A stretch of DNA of 64,000 nt from Fen-1362 sp049516395. Lineage in GTDB: Bacteria; Planctomycetota; Phycisphaerae; Sedimentisphaerales; Anaerobacaceae. How positions within the stretch are numbered: the first letter of the stretch is position 1; every line of letters begins with the position of its first letter. The translations under genes and the position numbers were made by a program. Shown here piece after piece: positions 53,044-60,813 of this stretch. Below the pieces are notes generated by a model that had not been told where the DNA came from, did no database searches, and saw only the letters and a program-made list of their open reading frames with translations. The stretch covers positions 124,001-188,000 of the forward strand of contig JBEKTD010000003.1 of the NCBI GenBank assembly GCA_049516395.1, in the 5' to 3' direction.

Positions 53044-53778
53044 ATGGCTGACGAGCAAGCTAGGTTAAAAATTGTTACAGATGAAAAGCAACACTACCTT
53101 ACTGAACTGCTGGACTACAACAAACGCTTGGATCGTACCGTCTCGCTTTATATCAGTGCTGTGTACGCAGCTATTGGCCTTCACGCAACAGGCAAGCTCG
53201 ATCTTTCCGCATTAATCCTTTCCAAGGACTACCATTCTGTATGGATCGCGTTCCTGTTCATATTCCTTAATGCGTGTATCGTGTTGCATGGTATTGCGCA
53301 AAGTAGTTGGTGCATGTCTATAGCTAAGTTTATTCATCTTAAGTTAGACTGCGAATTGCTGCCAATGACGGGGAAAAATGTTCCAATCGACAGGTGTAAG
53401 AAAAGCACACTTCACGATGTCGATGTTCTCGGTTGGGATGATTGGAGAGGTGAAATTAAAGGCGTGGCAATTAACGCCAGGACCGGCGTTTTCATTCTTT
53501 GGGCATTCCTCATATTGACTATTTCTGTTTGTTCGTTGACACTCGTCAATGTTCCGCTCCTCCTGAAGCAATCTGCCGTTCTTGGGTATCCCGCTATTGC
53601 CATCTTGATTCTTATTCATGGATTTATCTCCTTACAGGCGGTCTGGTATTTCATTTGCTGTCAACATTATCATGATCGCGATGTAATTTTTCAACCAATA
53701 AAAGTTTGGAGTTTCGCCTTAGTCTTGACAGTTGTTTTCGTTGGGTTCTGCTGGTATGCAGCTACTCACCATCTATAG
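53044..53778 (+). CDS. Membrane protein of unknown function, first of a pair
   Basis: A 244-residue protein with about four hydrophobic segments: one near residue 35-50, one near 72-95, two in the last third (near 150-180 and 185-244). The N-terminal about 30 residues are charged and likely cytoplasmic. No family recognised. GAGGAGG lies 5 bases before ATG53044. The next gene starts 14 bases downstream. Low-GC and atypical relative to the core genes; the pair is bounded by 17-bp direct repeats, which suggests a mobile cassette. A role in defence is possible but not shown. Confidence 0.6.
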   Translation: MADEQARLKIVTDEKQHYLTELLDYNKRLDRTVSLYISAVYAAIGLHATGKLDLSALILSKDYHSVWIAFLFIFLNACIVLHGIAQSSWCMSIAKFIHLKLDCELLPMTGKNVPIDRCKKSTLHDVDVLGWDDWRGEIKGVAINARTGVFILWAFLILTISVCSLTLVNVPLLLKQSAVLGYPAIAILILIHGFISLQAVWYFICCQHYHDRDVIFQPIKVWSFALVLTVVFVGFCWYAATHHL

Positions 53779-53791
53779 GAGAAAACGAACA

Positions 53792-54409
53792 ATGGAAATA
53801 CAACAAGCACTACTTCAGGAATTCGTTTCCCGCAAGGAACAGGTACTAAATCTAGAGATGCGGCTGTTTCTACTTGTCCTAGCCATCGAAGCATTCTTTG
53901 TTCTCATCTATGTCTTTAACCTGGCCAGGATTCGCCAAAGTTCCGGTTTCGCGCTGGCCTCCACGTCGGTCTACTTCGTCCTTTTCTTTGAAGTGATTGC
54001 CATCAATGGCAAGATGGGCCTCATTTCCATGTACCTCCGGCAGATGGAGCAGCATATGGCAGGTCTTGGGTATATTGGGTTGGTATGGGAATCGAAAGCG
54101 TTGGACATGATCATATTCCGCCCAGGCAACGCCTTTACGCTGCCCGCCGGACTAGTGATACTGTTACTTCTTGGGCAGACACTCTTTGTGACGTATCTTC
54201 AAGTCAGCCACTTTACCTGCTCTGCAAGGGCTAAACTGCTTCTGAACATGGTTCTCGCTGTCCTCCTCATCTTGCTTGTTGCAAAAACGGTTAGCGTGGA
54301 TTTTCACAGGAAACTTCCGCAAGTATTTGGCGAAGGAAACGAGATTCGGACAAGCATTGACGGAGGAGGGGTGCCCGCCAAAGACATGCGAGTGCAGGCA
54401 GGCGGATAA
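53792..54409 (+). CDS. Membrane protein of unknown function, second of a pair
   Basis: A 205-residue protein with about four membrane segments (MRLFLLVLAIEAFFVLIYVFN; FALASTSVYFVLFFEVIAI; LVILLLLGQTLFVTYL; LLLNMVLAVLLILLVAK) and a charged C-terminal tail. The start ATG53792 has AGGAG about 9 bases upstream; the frame is open to 53732 but that overlaps the partner gene. No family recognised. Probably co-expressed with the upstream membrane protein; together they may form a complex. Function unknown. Confidence 0.6.
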   Translation: MEIQQALLQEFVSRKEQVLNLEMRLFLLVLAIEAFFVLIYVFNLARIRQSSGFALASTSVYFVLFFEVIAINGKMGLISMYLRQMEQHMAGLGYIGLVWESKALDMIIFRPGNAFTLPAGLVILLLLGQTLFVTYLQVSHFTCSARAKLLLNMVLAVLLILLVAKTVSVDFHRKLPQVFGEGNEIRTSIDGGGVPAKDMRVQAGG

Positions 54410-54428
54410 GGAAGTTGGAAAATAAAAC

Positions 54429-54495
54429 GGGGCCGGAGTTAATTTGAGAGCGAAGCGAGGAGCTGGGAATCGTGGCTCGTGACTTGTGGCTCGAA
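54429..54495. repeat. Right direct repeat and heptad array
   Basis: GGGGCCGGAGTTAATTT (54429-54445) is followed by a four-unit heptad array at 54468-54495 (AATCGTG, GCTCGTG, ACTTGTG, GCTCGAA) nearly identical to that at 9027. Confidence 0.7.
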
Positions 54496-54566
54496 AAAAA
54501 CTAGGCGGGGAAAAACGGCTGCTGGTCACATTATTTCCTTTTTTCCTAAGCAATAGCATTCACAAT

Positions 54567-55220
54567 TTACAAGCAGGCTACGGCTTTTAACATCTTTGTG
54601 TGTTTATTTTCATTAAACTTTAATCCATCAAAGGCAACGCGTTGAATTTGGTTTTTATTCAAATCTTGTTCTATTTTCTTCATCCAATCAAGCGACAGCA
54701 AGCCGCAATTGAACAACCTCATTTGTCTATCATACGTATAGTTATTTTTTAGTATTTCTTCTATGTCACTCCACATAGCTTTGTTAACCATCGATGAAAG
54801 CATAATAGCGTCTTCGTAAGCTATCTGGCCTAAAATGCAAGCCTTGAACACTTTGCCAATAAAGGCTGCTTTTTCCATCTGGTCGGCCTGTTCGATAATA
54901 AGAAGAATATTTTGCTCAAAATACCGTTCATCTTTACAGTTTTCTTCTATAAACTTCTCCCGTTCCCACGGACTCGTATCAGCAACTTTTTGCAAGAAAA
55001 GTAACAATTTACTGAAATAGATACTGTCTCTGATGCCACAGGCGACCTTAGAAAGGTTCACAATTGTGCTTATTATTGGAATATCCTTTACAAGGCCCTC
55101 TTTAAGCATTGAATCAATACCCAGTTCAATGTAGTCCTGCGCCAAACCTCTAAGTCCTTCCATTTTTAAGGTCTTAATGAGTTTGCCGGCTAATCCAATA
55201 TTTTCGATTTGTTTTTTCAT
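54567..55220 (-). CDS. Unknown helical protein, partner of HEPN/wHTH protein
   Basis: A 217-residue, mainly helical and AT-rich gene product (IENIGLAGKLIKTLKMEGLRG...). No signal or clear membrane helix, except a modest hydrophobic stretch near residues 45-80. No known motif. It follows the HEPN-like gene by six bases, so both are co-transcribed and probably act together, perhaps as antitoxin or partner. This is inference from layout; family unknown. Confidence 0.55.
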   Translation of the reverse strand: MKKQIENIGLAGKLIKTLKMEGLRGLAQDYIELGIDSMLKEGLVKDIPIISTIVNLSKVACGIRDSIYFSKLLLFLQKVADTSPWEREKFIEENCKDERYFEQNILLIIEQADQMEKAAFIGKVFKACILGQIAYEDAIMLSSMVNKAMWSDIEEILKNNYTYDRQMRLFNCGLLSLDWMKKIEQDLNKNQIQRVAFDGLKFNENKHTKMLKAVACL

Positions 55221-55226
55221 GACTTT

Positions 55227-56291
55227 TTAAGGGCGGCCATTTTGGGCTTCAATATTTTTGAAATCATTGGCAATTGTAAATATAGCGCTAACAGCACCAA
55301 AAGCTGCTGTTTTAGAAATGGTATCCTTTGAACTCTCCTCTCTTTCTAAGTGAACAAGATTTCTAAAATGCCGCACTGAATCCGATAAACAGCTGGTCGC
55401 AGATCTTAAATTGTTGTCGCAGGCAATAATATAATTTTCAAAGTTGTTTTTCGAGGGTTTTGAGCCTTTACTTTCTAAATATAGTCTTAATAATTCTTCA
55501 ATTACGCCGCCGGCAAGAAGTGTTGCTGGCTTATAAAAATTGTTTTTGACCAATATATAAGATTGTTCGATATCTCGAAAAATTATCATCCTTTTATATT
55601 CATCAGTTATAAAATTTATCTTTTTGGTAAAGGTACGTTTACTAATGCCAAAATCATCGTAAATATTATCCCAAGTATCTTGAGTAACAGGTTGCAGAAA
55701 AGAAGCAGTGGTATTTTGCTGAAACATACTTCTATCCTTCCTTGTATTTTTGCCCCTTAAAGGAAAGGCGCATCTAACGTAATATTGTTCCATTTCTTCT
55801 TCAAGATTTTTATAATTCATGAATTTATCATACGCATGATGATCGTTTTGGGAAAAATATGCTTGCTTACAACCGTAATCCGTACTCGGTCTCGATGATC
55901 CCCCAAAAAACTTACCGAGATCACAAAGTAGCGTTAACGCAATTTCGGCTTCTCTCTCAGTTATGCCTGCCAAAACTGCTATTTCATCGGACGTCACTTC
56001 ATTAATTGATGGATTCTTTCTAATTAAATCTTTTATAATTTCAGCAATCTTAGTGGTATGACCAAACAAAGCATTTTGGGGGTCAACATGCCATAATCCG
56101 ATTAAAGTAAGATGGTTATCGCAAAGAAGCCAATAATCCATTTTATCGGGATCAAAATCTTTTGGAAGTTTTTCCCATAGATTTACTCTCAGTAATTTTA
56201 CGTCTACTTTTGAAAAATTAAACTTCAGTATTTCGGTAAGCCACAGCTTTTCTGCGGGAGATAGTTTAATCTGTTTGAATTTGTATTCCAT
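55227..56291 (-). CDS. Winged-helix and HEPN-like protein, candidate toxin
   Basis: A 354-residue protein. Residues about 100-140 look like a winged helix-turn-helix (SDEIAVLAGITEREAEIALTLLC). Residues about 225-330 look like a HEPN domain: a helix with a YILVKNNFYKPATLLAGGVIEELL pattern, then SVRHFRNLVHLERE, in which R and H of an R-x6-H (RHFRNLVH) or RNxxH site stand. HEPN ribonucleases cut RNA in toxin-antitoxin and abortive-infection systems. AT-rich compared with core genes. First gene of a two-gene unit with 54567. Both the wHTH and HEPN calls are by eye. Confidence 0.5.
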   Translation of the reverse strand: MEYKFKQIKLSPAEKLWLTEILKFNFSKVDVKLLRVNLWEKLPKDFDPDKMDYWLLCDNHLTLIGLWHVDPQNALFGHTTKIAEIIKDLIRKNPSINEVTSDEIAVLAGITEREAEIALTLLCDLGKFFGGSSRPSTDYGCKQAYFSQNDHHAYDKFMNYKNLEEEMEQYYVRCAFPLRGKNTRKDRSMFQQNTTASFLQPVTQDTWDNIYDDFGISKRTFTKKINFITDEYKRMIIFRDIEQSYILVKNNFYKPATLLAGGVIEELLRLYLESKGSKPSKNNFENYIIACDNNLRSATSCLSDSVRHFRNLVHLEREESSKDTISKTAAFGAVSAIFTIANDFKNIEAQNGRP

Positions 56292-56368
56292 AATGTCAAT
56301 TCCTGATTTTTCGGGTCTTATCTATGGAACGATTCTCTCCATGAGCCGATTCCGGCGGTTCGACATAG

Positions 56369-56389
56369 TTCGACCTCGCTCACTACAGG
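56369..56389. repeat. Family-1-like repeat, intergenic copy
   Basis: TTCGACCTCGCTCACTACAG plus G, close to the TTCGACTTCGCTCAGGGCAG consensus. The gap 56292-56626 also holds a TCCGCC/GGCGGG hairpin near 56539-56552 and the left 34-bp direct repeat. Confidence 0.5.
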
Positions 56390-56571
56390 TTGCTCACCAC
56401 AGGCGGTTAAATTCCTGCCATAAGGTGGGAGTATATCGGGAAAATGGGAAGAAAACAAGCCCCGATGAGATAGAAATAAATTATCTCACGGGGTAAAGTT
56501 AAGTCGTGCGCTTGGGGAGAAAATAGAGCAGTCGATAGTCCGCCGGAGGCGGGGAAACCTTTTAGAAATGT

Positions 56572-56605
56572 CCAATATCCAACACCCAATATCGAATGAT
56601 GAAGT
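56572..56605 (+). repeat. 34-bp direct repeat, left copy
   Basis: CCAATATCCAACACCCAATA followed by TCGAATGATGAAGT; 32 of 34 bases match 57096-57129. It is itself a heptad array (CCAATAT, CCAACAC, CCAATAT, CGAATGA). Confidence 0.75.
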
Positions 56606-56626
56606 TAATAATACCTTCCTATCGTC

Positions 56627-56872
56627 CTAAGGGGTGATGTCGATAAGAATACGGTCGAGAACGGCATCGAATCGCTCATCGAGGTCGTATGTGCCATGGG
56701 CGAGCTGTTGGCGAACCCTGGTAATCTTGTCTCTGCGAGCCTTCGACAAAGAATCAATCTTTGCAGGAGTTATTTCCGGTCGTACATTATCACCAAATAC
56801 ATAAGCGATTGTGCTCATTATGCTTTCGCCGACCCCAGCCGACCTGCCCGTTCGTAAGGTTAAAACCGACAT
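56627..56872 (-). CDS. FlgM-like small anti-sigma-28 family protein
   Basis: An 81-residue protein whose C-terminal 40 residues (SKARRDKITRVRQQLAHGTY, then DLDERFDAVLDRIL) fit the FlgM family pattern R-x2-K-x2-x-I/V-R-x2-I/L-x2-G-x-Y. FlgM binds sigma-28 and holds back late flagellar genes. No flagellar genes are in the window. Start ATG56872 has AAGGAG 6 bases upstream; a shorter start at 56818 is possible. Flanked by the 34-bp direct repeats. The family call is moderate. Confidence 0.55.
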   Translation of the reverse strand: MSVLTLRTGRSAGVGESIMSTIAYVFGDNVRPEITPAKIDSLSKARRDKITRVRQQLAHGTYDLDERFDAVLDRILIDITP

Positions 56873-57053
56873 TTTAAGCTCCTTTGCTTAGCACAAATAC
56901 TTTATCAAGGCCTTTCGGCGTTATGTGTTTCCACACCTTCAATGATGCGCTATATATAAAATAGTATCGTCCAATGATGGATATCGAGCCATGGGCAGTT
57001 TGCCTATTCGCGATGTCGCTAATGCCTATCCCCCGCCGTAGGCGGGTAGCGGA

Positions 57054-57129
57054 GGACAGATGACGGAAGACAGAGGACAGATAAATGTTCAATAACCAAT
57101 ATCCAACACCCAGTATTGAATGATGAAGT
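57054..57129. repeat. Heptad array and right 34-bp direct repeat
   Basis: GGACAGA, TGACGGA, AGACAGA, GGACAGA (57054-57081), then the 34-bp repeat at 57096-57129 that ends 3 bases before the rho stop codon. A CCCGCC/GGCGGG hairpin lies near 57031-57046. Confidence 0.7.
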
Positions 57130-57132
57130 AAA

Positions 57133-58233
57133 TTACCCTGGTATAATTTTTAGCAGTTCGGCGTTGGTGGGATATTTTCGCAGGGCAGCAGTGAGGGTAT
57201 TAATAGCATCGGCGGGATTTTGGCCGGATAAACCCCTGCGGAGGTTGGCGATTTTTTTGCTATCAGCTTTGCCCCAGAGCTGCTCGTCCATTCGTGTACC
57301 CGAGGCGGGGATATCGATAGCAGGGAAAATACGCTGCTCGGCAAGCGAGCGGGAGAGGATGATTTCACTGTTGCCTGTGCCTTTGAATTCTTCAAAAATG
57401 AGCTGGTCCATTCGTGAGCCGGTATCGATAAGGGCGGTGGCGATGATTGTAACGGAGCCGCCGTTTTCGATTTTACGGGCCATGCCGAGAAAGCGGCGAG
57501 GGATTTCAAGAACACCTGCCTCAAGGCCGCCTGACATCATTCGGCCTGTGCCTGTGCCTTTGCGATTAAACGCACGGCCCATACGGGTTATGGAATCGAC
57601 AAGGACGACAATATCACGGCCGCATTCAAGCTGTATTTTAATATACGCCAGAAGAATTTCAGCCAGTTCAACATGGTCGTTGATGGTCTGGTCGATTGAG
57701 GACGCGACAACGGTCGCGTCAACGACGCCGCGTTTTATCTGGGTAACTTCTTCGGGGCGCTCGTCGATGAGGAGAATGATAATTTTGGCTTTTGGGTCGT
57801 CGGCGAGGATACCTTTGGCGAGCTGGGCAAGAAGGGTTGTTTTGCCTGCCTTTGGGGGCGAGACGATGAGGCCGCGGGTGCCTTTACCCATGGGGGCGAC
57901 AAGATCGACGATGCGCATCGAAAGCTCGCCTGATTTTTCAAGCTCGAACCGCTGATTGGGGGACACGGCGGTAAGCTTCTGGTAGGGGGTGCGATTTTTG
58001 AATTCCTCTACGGTGAGGCCGCAAACGGAAACGACATTTTCAAGCAGCGTAAGCCCCCGGTCAACGCGGGTAGTTGCGGTGACTTCCGCGCCTTCAACGA
58101 GAGAGCATTTATGCATCAGTGCAGCGGGGATAACCACATCGCGGGCGGCGGGCCTGAATGAACGAGCCGGGTCACGCAAAACGAAACTGCCTTTGGATGT
58201 CCTTTTAATAACGCCTGTAACAAAATCCGGCAT
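57133..58233 (-). CDS. rho: Transcription termination factor Rho, short form
   Basis: A 366-residue Rho; the E. coli protein has 419. The N-terminal helical (SAP-like) part is absent and the start lies in the cold-shock-type RNA-binding domain (VTGVIKRTSKGSFVLRD...). The ATPase core is intact: P-loop PPKAGKTTLL at 125-135, LLIDERPEEVT (catalytic Glu and Walker B), VVLVDSITRMGRAFN and the GTGNSEIILSRSLAEQRIFPAID region with the R-loop and arginine finger. It unwinds and releases nascent RNA. Whether this is the only Rho of the genome is unknown. Start ATG58233 looks natural. Followed immediately by repeats. Confidence 0.93.
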   Translation of the reverse strand: MPDFVTGVIKRTSKGSFVLRDPARSFRPAARDVVIPAALMHKCSLVEGAEVTATTRVDRGLTLLENVVSVCGLTVEEFKNRTPYQKLTAVSPNQRFELEKSGELSMRIVDLVAPMGKGTRGLIVSPPKAGKTTLLAQLAKGILADDPKAKIIILLIDERPEEVTQIKRGVVDATVVASSIDQTINDHVELAEILLAYIKIQLECGRDIVVLVDSITRMGRAFNRKGTGTGRMMSGGLEAGVLEIPRRFLGMARKIENGGSVTIIATALIDTGSRMDQLIFEEFKGTGNSEIILSRSLAEQRIFPAIDIPASGTRMDEQLWGKADSKKIANLRRGLSGQNPADAINTLTAALRKYPTNAELLKIIPG

Positions 58234-58413
58234 GAGTTCTCCAGTTTATCTGCGGGAAAATAAATACACCTGATACGATTCAAACGCATAGCCATCGATC
58301 TCCATAGACCGATACCCTACAAGCATAACACCTTGCACAGCAAAAACCTATAAAAATTTACTGCCGAAGATTCGCCAAAATCGGTCGCCGTGCCGGCGAC
58401 TGCTAAACCGCAC

Positions 58414-58743
58414 CTACGCTGGACAAACTTCAGGTGAAGTGAGGAGGTTAGCGGCTTTTTTGTAAATATAAAGCGCCCGGCAGGTGCGGATTGCATCAAT
58501 ATCGCTAAGATCGCCGTCAGTGCCGCAGACATTGAGGAAATAATCGGCGACGGATTTGGCGACCTGATGCGATATGGTTTCGATGTATGTAAATCTGTGG
58601 TTTTGGACTTTATGAAGGCGTGAAGCTTCTGTGATGGGGTCGATGGGGTTATTTGCCAGACCTATATACCAATCGCCGTATTCGCCGCCTCCCTGGCGGA
58701 TATATGCCTCTATTTGAGCAATAATTCGCTTTTCGTTACTCAT
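58414..58743 (-). CDS. Hypothetical protein, about 109 residues
   Basis: A soluble protein with a mixed alpha/beta composition and phage-like character (IEAYIRQGGGEYGDWYIGLAN, then ALYIYKK). I recall similar small proteins of unknown role in phage and plasmid contexts but cannot name the family. Start ATG58743 has GGA about 8 bases upstream. It is co-directional with rho, 180 bases upstream of it. Function unknown. Confidence 0.5.
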   Translation of the reverse strand: MSNEKRIIAQIEAYIRQGGGEYGDWYIGLANNPIDPITEASRLHKVQNHRFTYIETISHQVAKSVADYFLNVCGTDGDLSDIDAIRTCRALYIYKKAANLLTSPEVCPA

Positions 58744-59010
58744 TGTTTTATCCAGTATATATGTTATTTTGCCAGTTTTTTAGTGATATAAACGGTCACT
58801 AACGCGGTTTGCCTGATTTCTACGGACATTCACCTGCCATAGTCATTATACACTATTGAAAGCGTTTATTTCAGAGAAAGCGTTGGAAAAGAAATAATTT
58901 TTAGACGGCACCGCGGCGATTTACGAGAAGAGTTCCAGCATGTGCCGGAATCTACGCTGCGCTACGAAAGGCGATTTGTGGGAATATTGAATAAAAATTT
59001 ATTATTTTTG

Positions 59011-59038
59011 TTGCGGGCGGGGGAATATGCCGTATAAT
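59011..59038 (+). promoter_or_regulatory. Predicted promoter of second cold-shock gene
   Basis: TTGCGG (59011-59016), 16 bases, TATAAT (59033-59038). A leader of about 100 bases follows. The rest of 58744-59147 shows no gene. Confidence 0.5.
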
Positions 59039-59147
59039 AGGTATTATGTAGAGCATATCTTTCCGCCTTTCAAGGGTATCCTCCAACAGCAAATGTGAGA
59101 GGCACATTATAAATTGCAGGCCGATTAAAAGGCCAAGGAGTATTATT

Positions 59148-59366
59148 GTGAGTACAGGAACAGTGAAATGGTTCAATGGTGAAAAGGGATACGGGTTTAT
59201 CGTCGCTGACGACGGAGGAGCCGACCTTTTCGTTCACCACTCGGAAGTCAAGACAGCCGGATATGCGAACCTGGACGAAGGACAGAAGGTCGAGTACACG
59301 GTGGGCGAGGGCAAAAAAGGGCCATGCGCGACAAACGTAGTTCCGCAACAAGCTGCTGTAAATTAA
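59148..59366 (+). CDS. cspA: Cold-shock protein (CspA family), second copy
   Basis: A 72-residue cold-shock domain with RNP1 KGYGFI and RNP2 LFVHHSEV intact, then LDEGQKVEYTVGEG and KGPCATNV. Starts with GTG59148 behind AAGGAG at 59135-59140, the same start codon choice as the paralogue at 24483. An intrinsic terminator follows. The presence of a Cys near the end differs from the first copy. RNA chaperone role from family. Confidence 0.95.
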   Translation: MSTGTVKWFNGEKGYGFIVADDGGADLFVHHSEVKTAGYANLDEGQKVEYTVGEGKKGPCATNVVPQQAAVN

Positions 59367-59373
59367 CGCGAAA

Positions 59374-59408
59374 GAAAGGCCTCACCCGTGGGGGGCCTTT
59401 CATATTTG
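59374..59408 (+). terminator. Intrinsic terminator after second cold-shock gene
   Basis: AAAGGCC (59375-59381) pairs with GGCCTTT (59394-59400) with a 12-base loop; the run of T is short (TTTCATATTTG), so moderate strength. Confidence 0.65.
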
Positions 59409-59435
59409 TCTGGCGAATTACCTGTAGGAGTAACG

Positions 59436-59612
59436 ATGGGAAAAATGCTAAAAACTTCGGCTGATAACAGGAAGTGTATGTTTCCGAACTGCACGCGTAT
59501 CCTGAGTATCTATAACCATGATGTTTGCTGTCATGTACATCAGGGGCAGATGCCTCATCAGGAACAGAAACCCAAGATTTTAACTCATCAACTTTTGCCG
59601 CTAAGCCACTAA
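59436..59612 (+). CDS. Small Cys/His-rich protein, possible zinc binder
   Basis: A 58-residue protein starting MGKMLKTSADNRKCMFPNC. Cys-x4-Cys (CMFPNC), then LSIYNHDVCCHVHQ gives a C-C-H-H arrangement that can hold zinc. This C-x-FPxC ... LSxYN ... CxxH motif recurs in small proteins and zinc-finger ends as I recall it. AGGAG lies 5 bases before ATG59436. The last few codons are repeat-like (CCGCTAAGCCACTAAACC). Function unknown. Confidence 0.5.
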   Translation: MGKMLKTSADNRKCMFPNCTRILSIYNHDVCCHVHQGQMPHQEQKPKILTHQLLPLSH

Positions 59613-59675
59613 ACCACGAAATAGATGCCGGATGGGTAAACCCGCCCACAGAGCACGGCGGGCAAACCAGGGGGC

Positions 59676-60359
59676 TTATGCGCCCGGCGTATTCTTTTTA
59701 TTACGCTCCTGTTTTGCGTGCTCTTTTATTTTTGCCCATTTGGCCTGCTGTTCGGGTGTCAGGAGCGCATTTATTTTTTTGTCCGAAGATTCCCGGATGT
59801 CAGAGAGTTTGGTTTTCTGTTGTTCCTTAGAAAGAGAATTGTCCTGCAAGACAGCTTTAATTTCGTTGGCCTCGGTCGCCAGAATCGGGCTGATGGCGGC
59901 CTTCTGTGCGTCCGTGAGGTTCAGTTGTTCAGCGAGCATAGTCAGGCGATTGTGAAGTTGTTCTCGCGTTCTGTTGCCCGCCGGGCCTCTCATTTCGGCA
60001 AATTTTTGCTGCTGCTCCGGTGTCAGCAGCGCATTTATCTTTTCTCTACCGTTGTCCCGGATTTCTTTGATTTTTGTTTCTTTTTGCTTGTTTGAAAGCG
60101 AAGCATCCTGATTAACGGCCTTTATTTCGTTGGCCTCGGTCGCCAGAATCGGTTTGATGGCGGTCTTCTGTGCGTCCGTGAGATTCAGTTTCTCGCTAAG
60201 CTCCTGCAAAAAGTCGCGAACAGGCCTTTGTGCAGCCGGACCTTTATTCCCGTGCGCGGGCGAATTGGAATCCGGGGCAGGCTCTGCAAAAGCTACGGCA
60301 CAACCAAAAGTCAGTGCGGCCAAAATCGCAATCGTTTTTTTTATGCAATCGATTTTCAT
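59676..60359 (-). CDS. Spy/LTXXQ-like periplasmic protein with internal duplication
   Basis: A 227-residue exported protein: a signal peptide (CIKKTIAILAALTFGCAVAFA), then two tandem copies of a helical module. Each copy reads LNLTDAQKTAIKPILATEAN, ..LSNKQKETKIKEIR.., and INALLTPEQQQKFAEM or INALLTPEQQAKWAKI, the LTxxQ motif of the Spy/CpxP family. Spy proteins bind unfolded periplasmic proteins or metals. ATG60359 is chosen over ATG60368, because the AAAGG site overlaps the first. The two copies are about 65-70% identical by eye, a recent duplication. Role inferred. Confidence 0.75.
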   Translation of the reverse strand: MKIDCIKKTIAILAALTFGCAVAFAEPAPDSNSPAHGNKGPAAQRPVRDFLQELSEKLNLTDAQKTAIKPILATEANEIKAVNQDASLSNKQKETKIKEIRDNGREKINALLTPEQQQKFAEMRGPAGNRTREQLHNRLTMLAEQLNLTDAQKAAISPILATEANEIKAVLQDNSLSKEQQKTKLSDIRESSDKKINALLTPEQQAKWAKIKEHAKQERNKKNTPGA

Positions 60360-60514
60360 ATTGTCCATCCTTTCCGCAATCAGCGGTTTAAAGTAATAAG
60401 CCGTTTATCTCTTCGATTATTGACGCTTGTGAACCTGATAATATTGCACTTGGATTCGAATTGTTGCGATATCCCGGCAAATCGCACCTGCGGCGGGCAA
60501 GCCACGACATACAA

Positions 60515-60724
60515 TTATTTTGCGAAGTAATTTGCCTTGACCCAGTTGAAGTTGAGTATGAAGTGCAGGGCGATGAGGGCGAGCAGGATGCCGCCGCCGG
60601 CTTTGTGGAAAACCTGGAACGCCCAGCGCGGTAACTCGTCAAGAAACAGGACTGTTATCGCCTGATTGATAAAGAACGCGACGAGAATAGGGTTTAAAAT
60701 TTTGTGAAAGGTATTGCGTTTCAT
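60515..60724 (-). CDS. Small two-helix membrane protein (DUF4405-like)
   Basis: A 69-residue protein with two hydrophobic helices (PILVAFFINQAITVLFL and GGGILLALIALHFILNF) and His residues near the helix ends, as in b-type cytochrome-like DUF4405 proteins; the match is from memory. AAGGA lies 8 bases before ATG60724. Function unknown. Confidence 0.5.
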   Translation of the reverse strand: MKRNTFHKILNPILVAFFINQAITVLFLDELPRWAFQVFHKAGGGILLALIALHFILNFNWVKANYFAK

Positions 60725-60813
60725 AAGAATTTCCTTAATTTGCCACTAAGCCACAAAGACGCGAAGTTTACATTGTATTTTAACTTCCCAGGCAGACCTG
60801 GGGGGTTAACCAA

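Noticed and set aside
56874..57092. Possible 72-residue protein upstream of the FlgM-like gene
   Set aside because: Its N-terminal third is a translated heptad array and no motif or ribosome site supports it; the end near 56874 only overlaps the FlgM ribosome site. Could be a remnant.
59525..60095. Plus-strand frames opposite the Spy-like gene
   Set aside because: Shadows of a gene with a clear signal peptide and duplicated LTxxQ modules.
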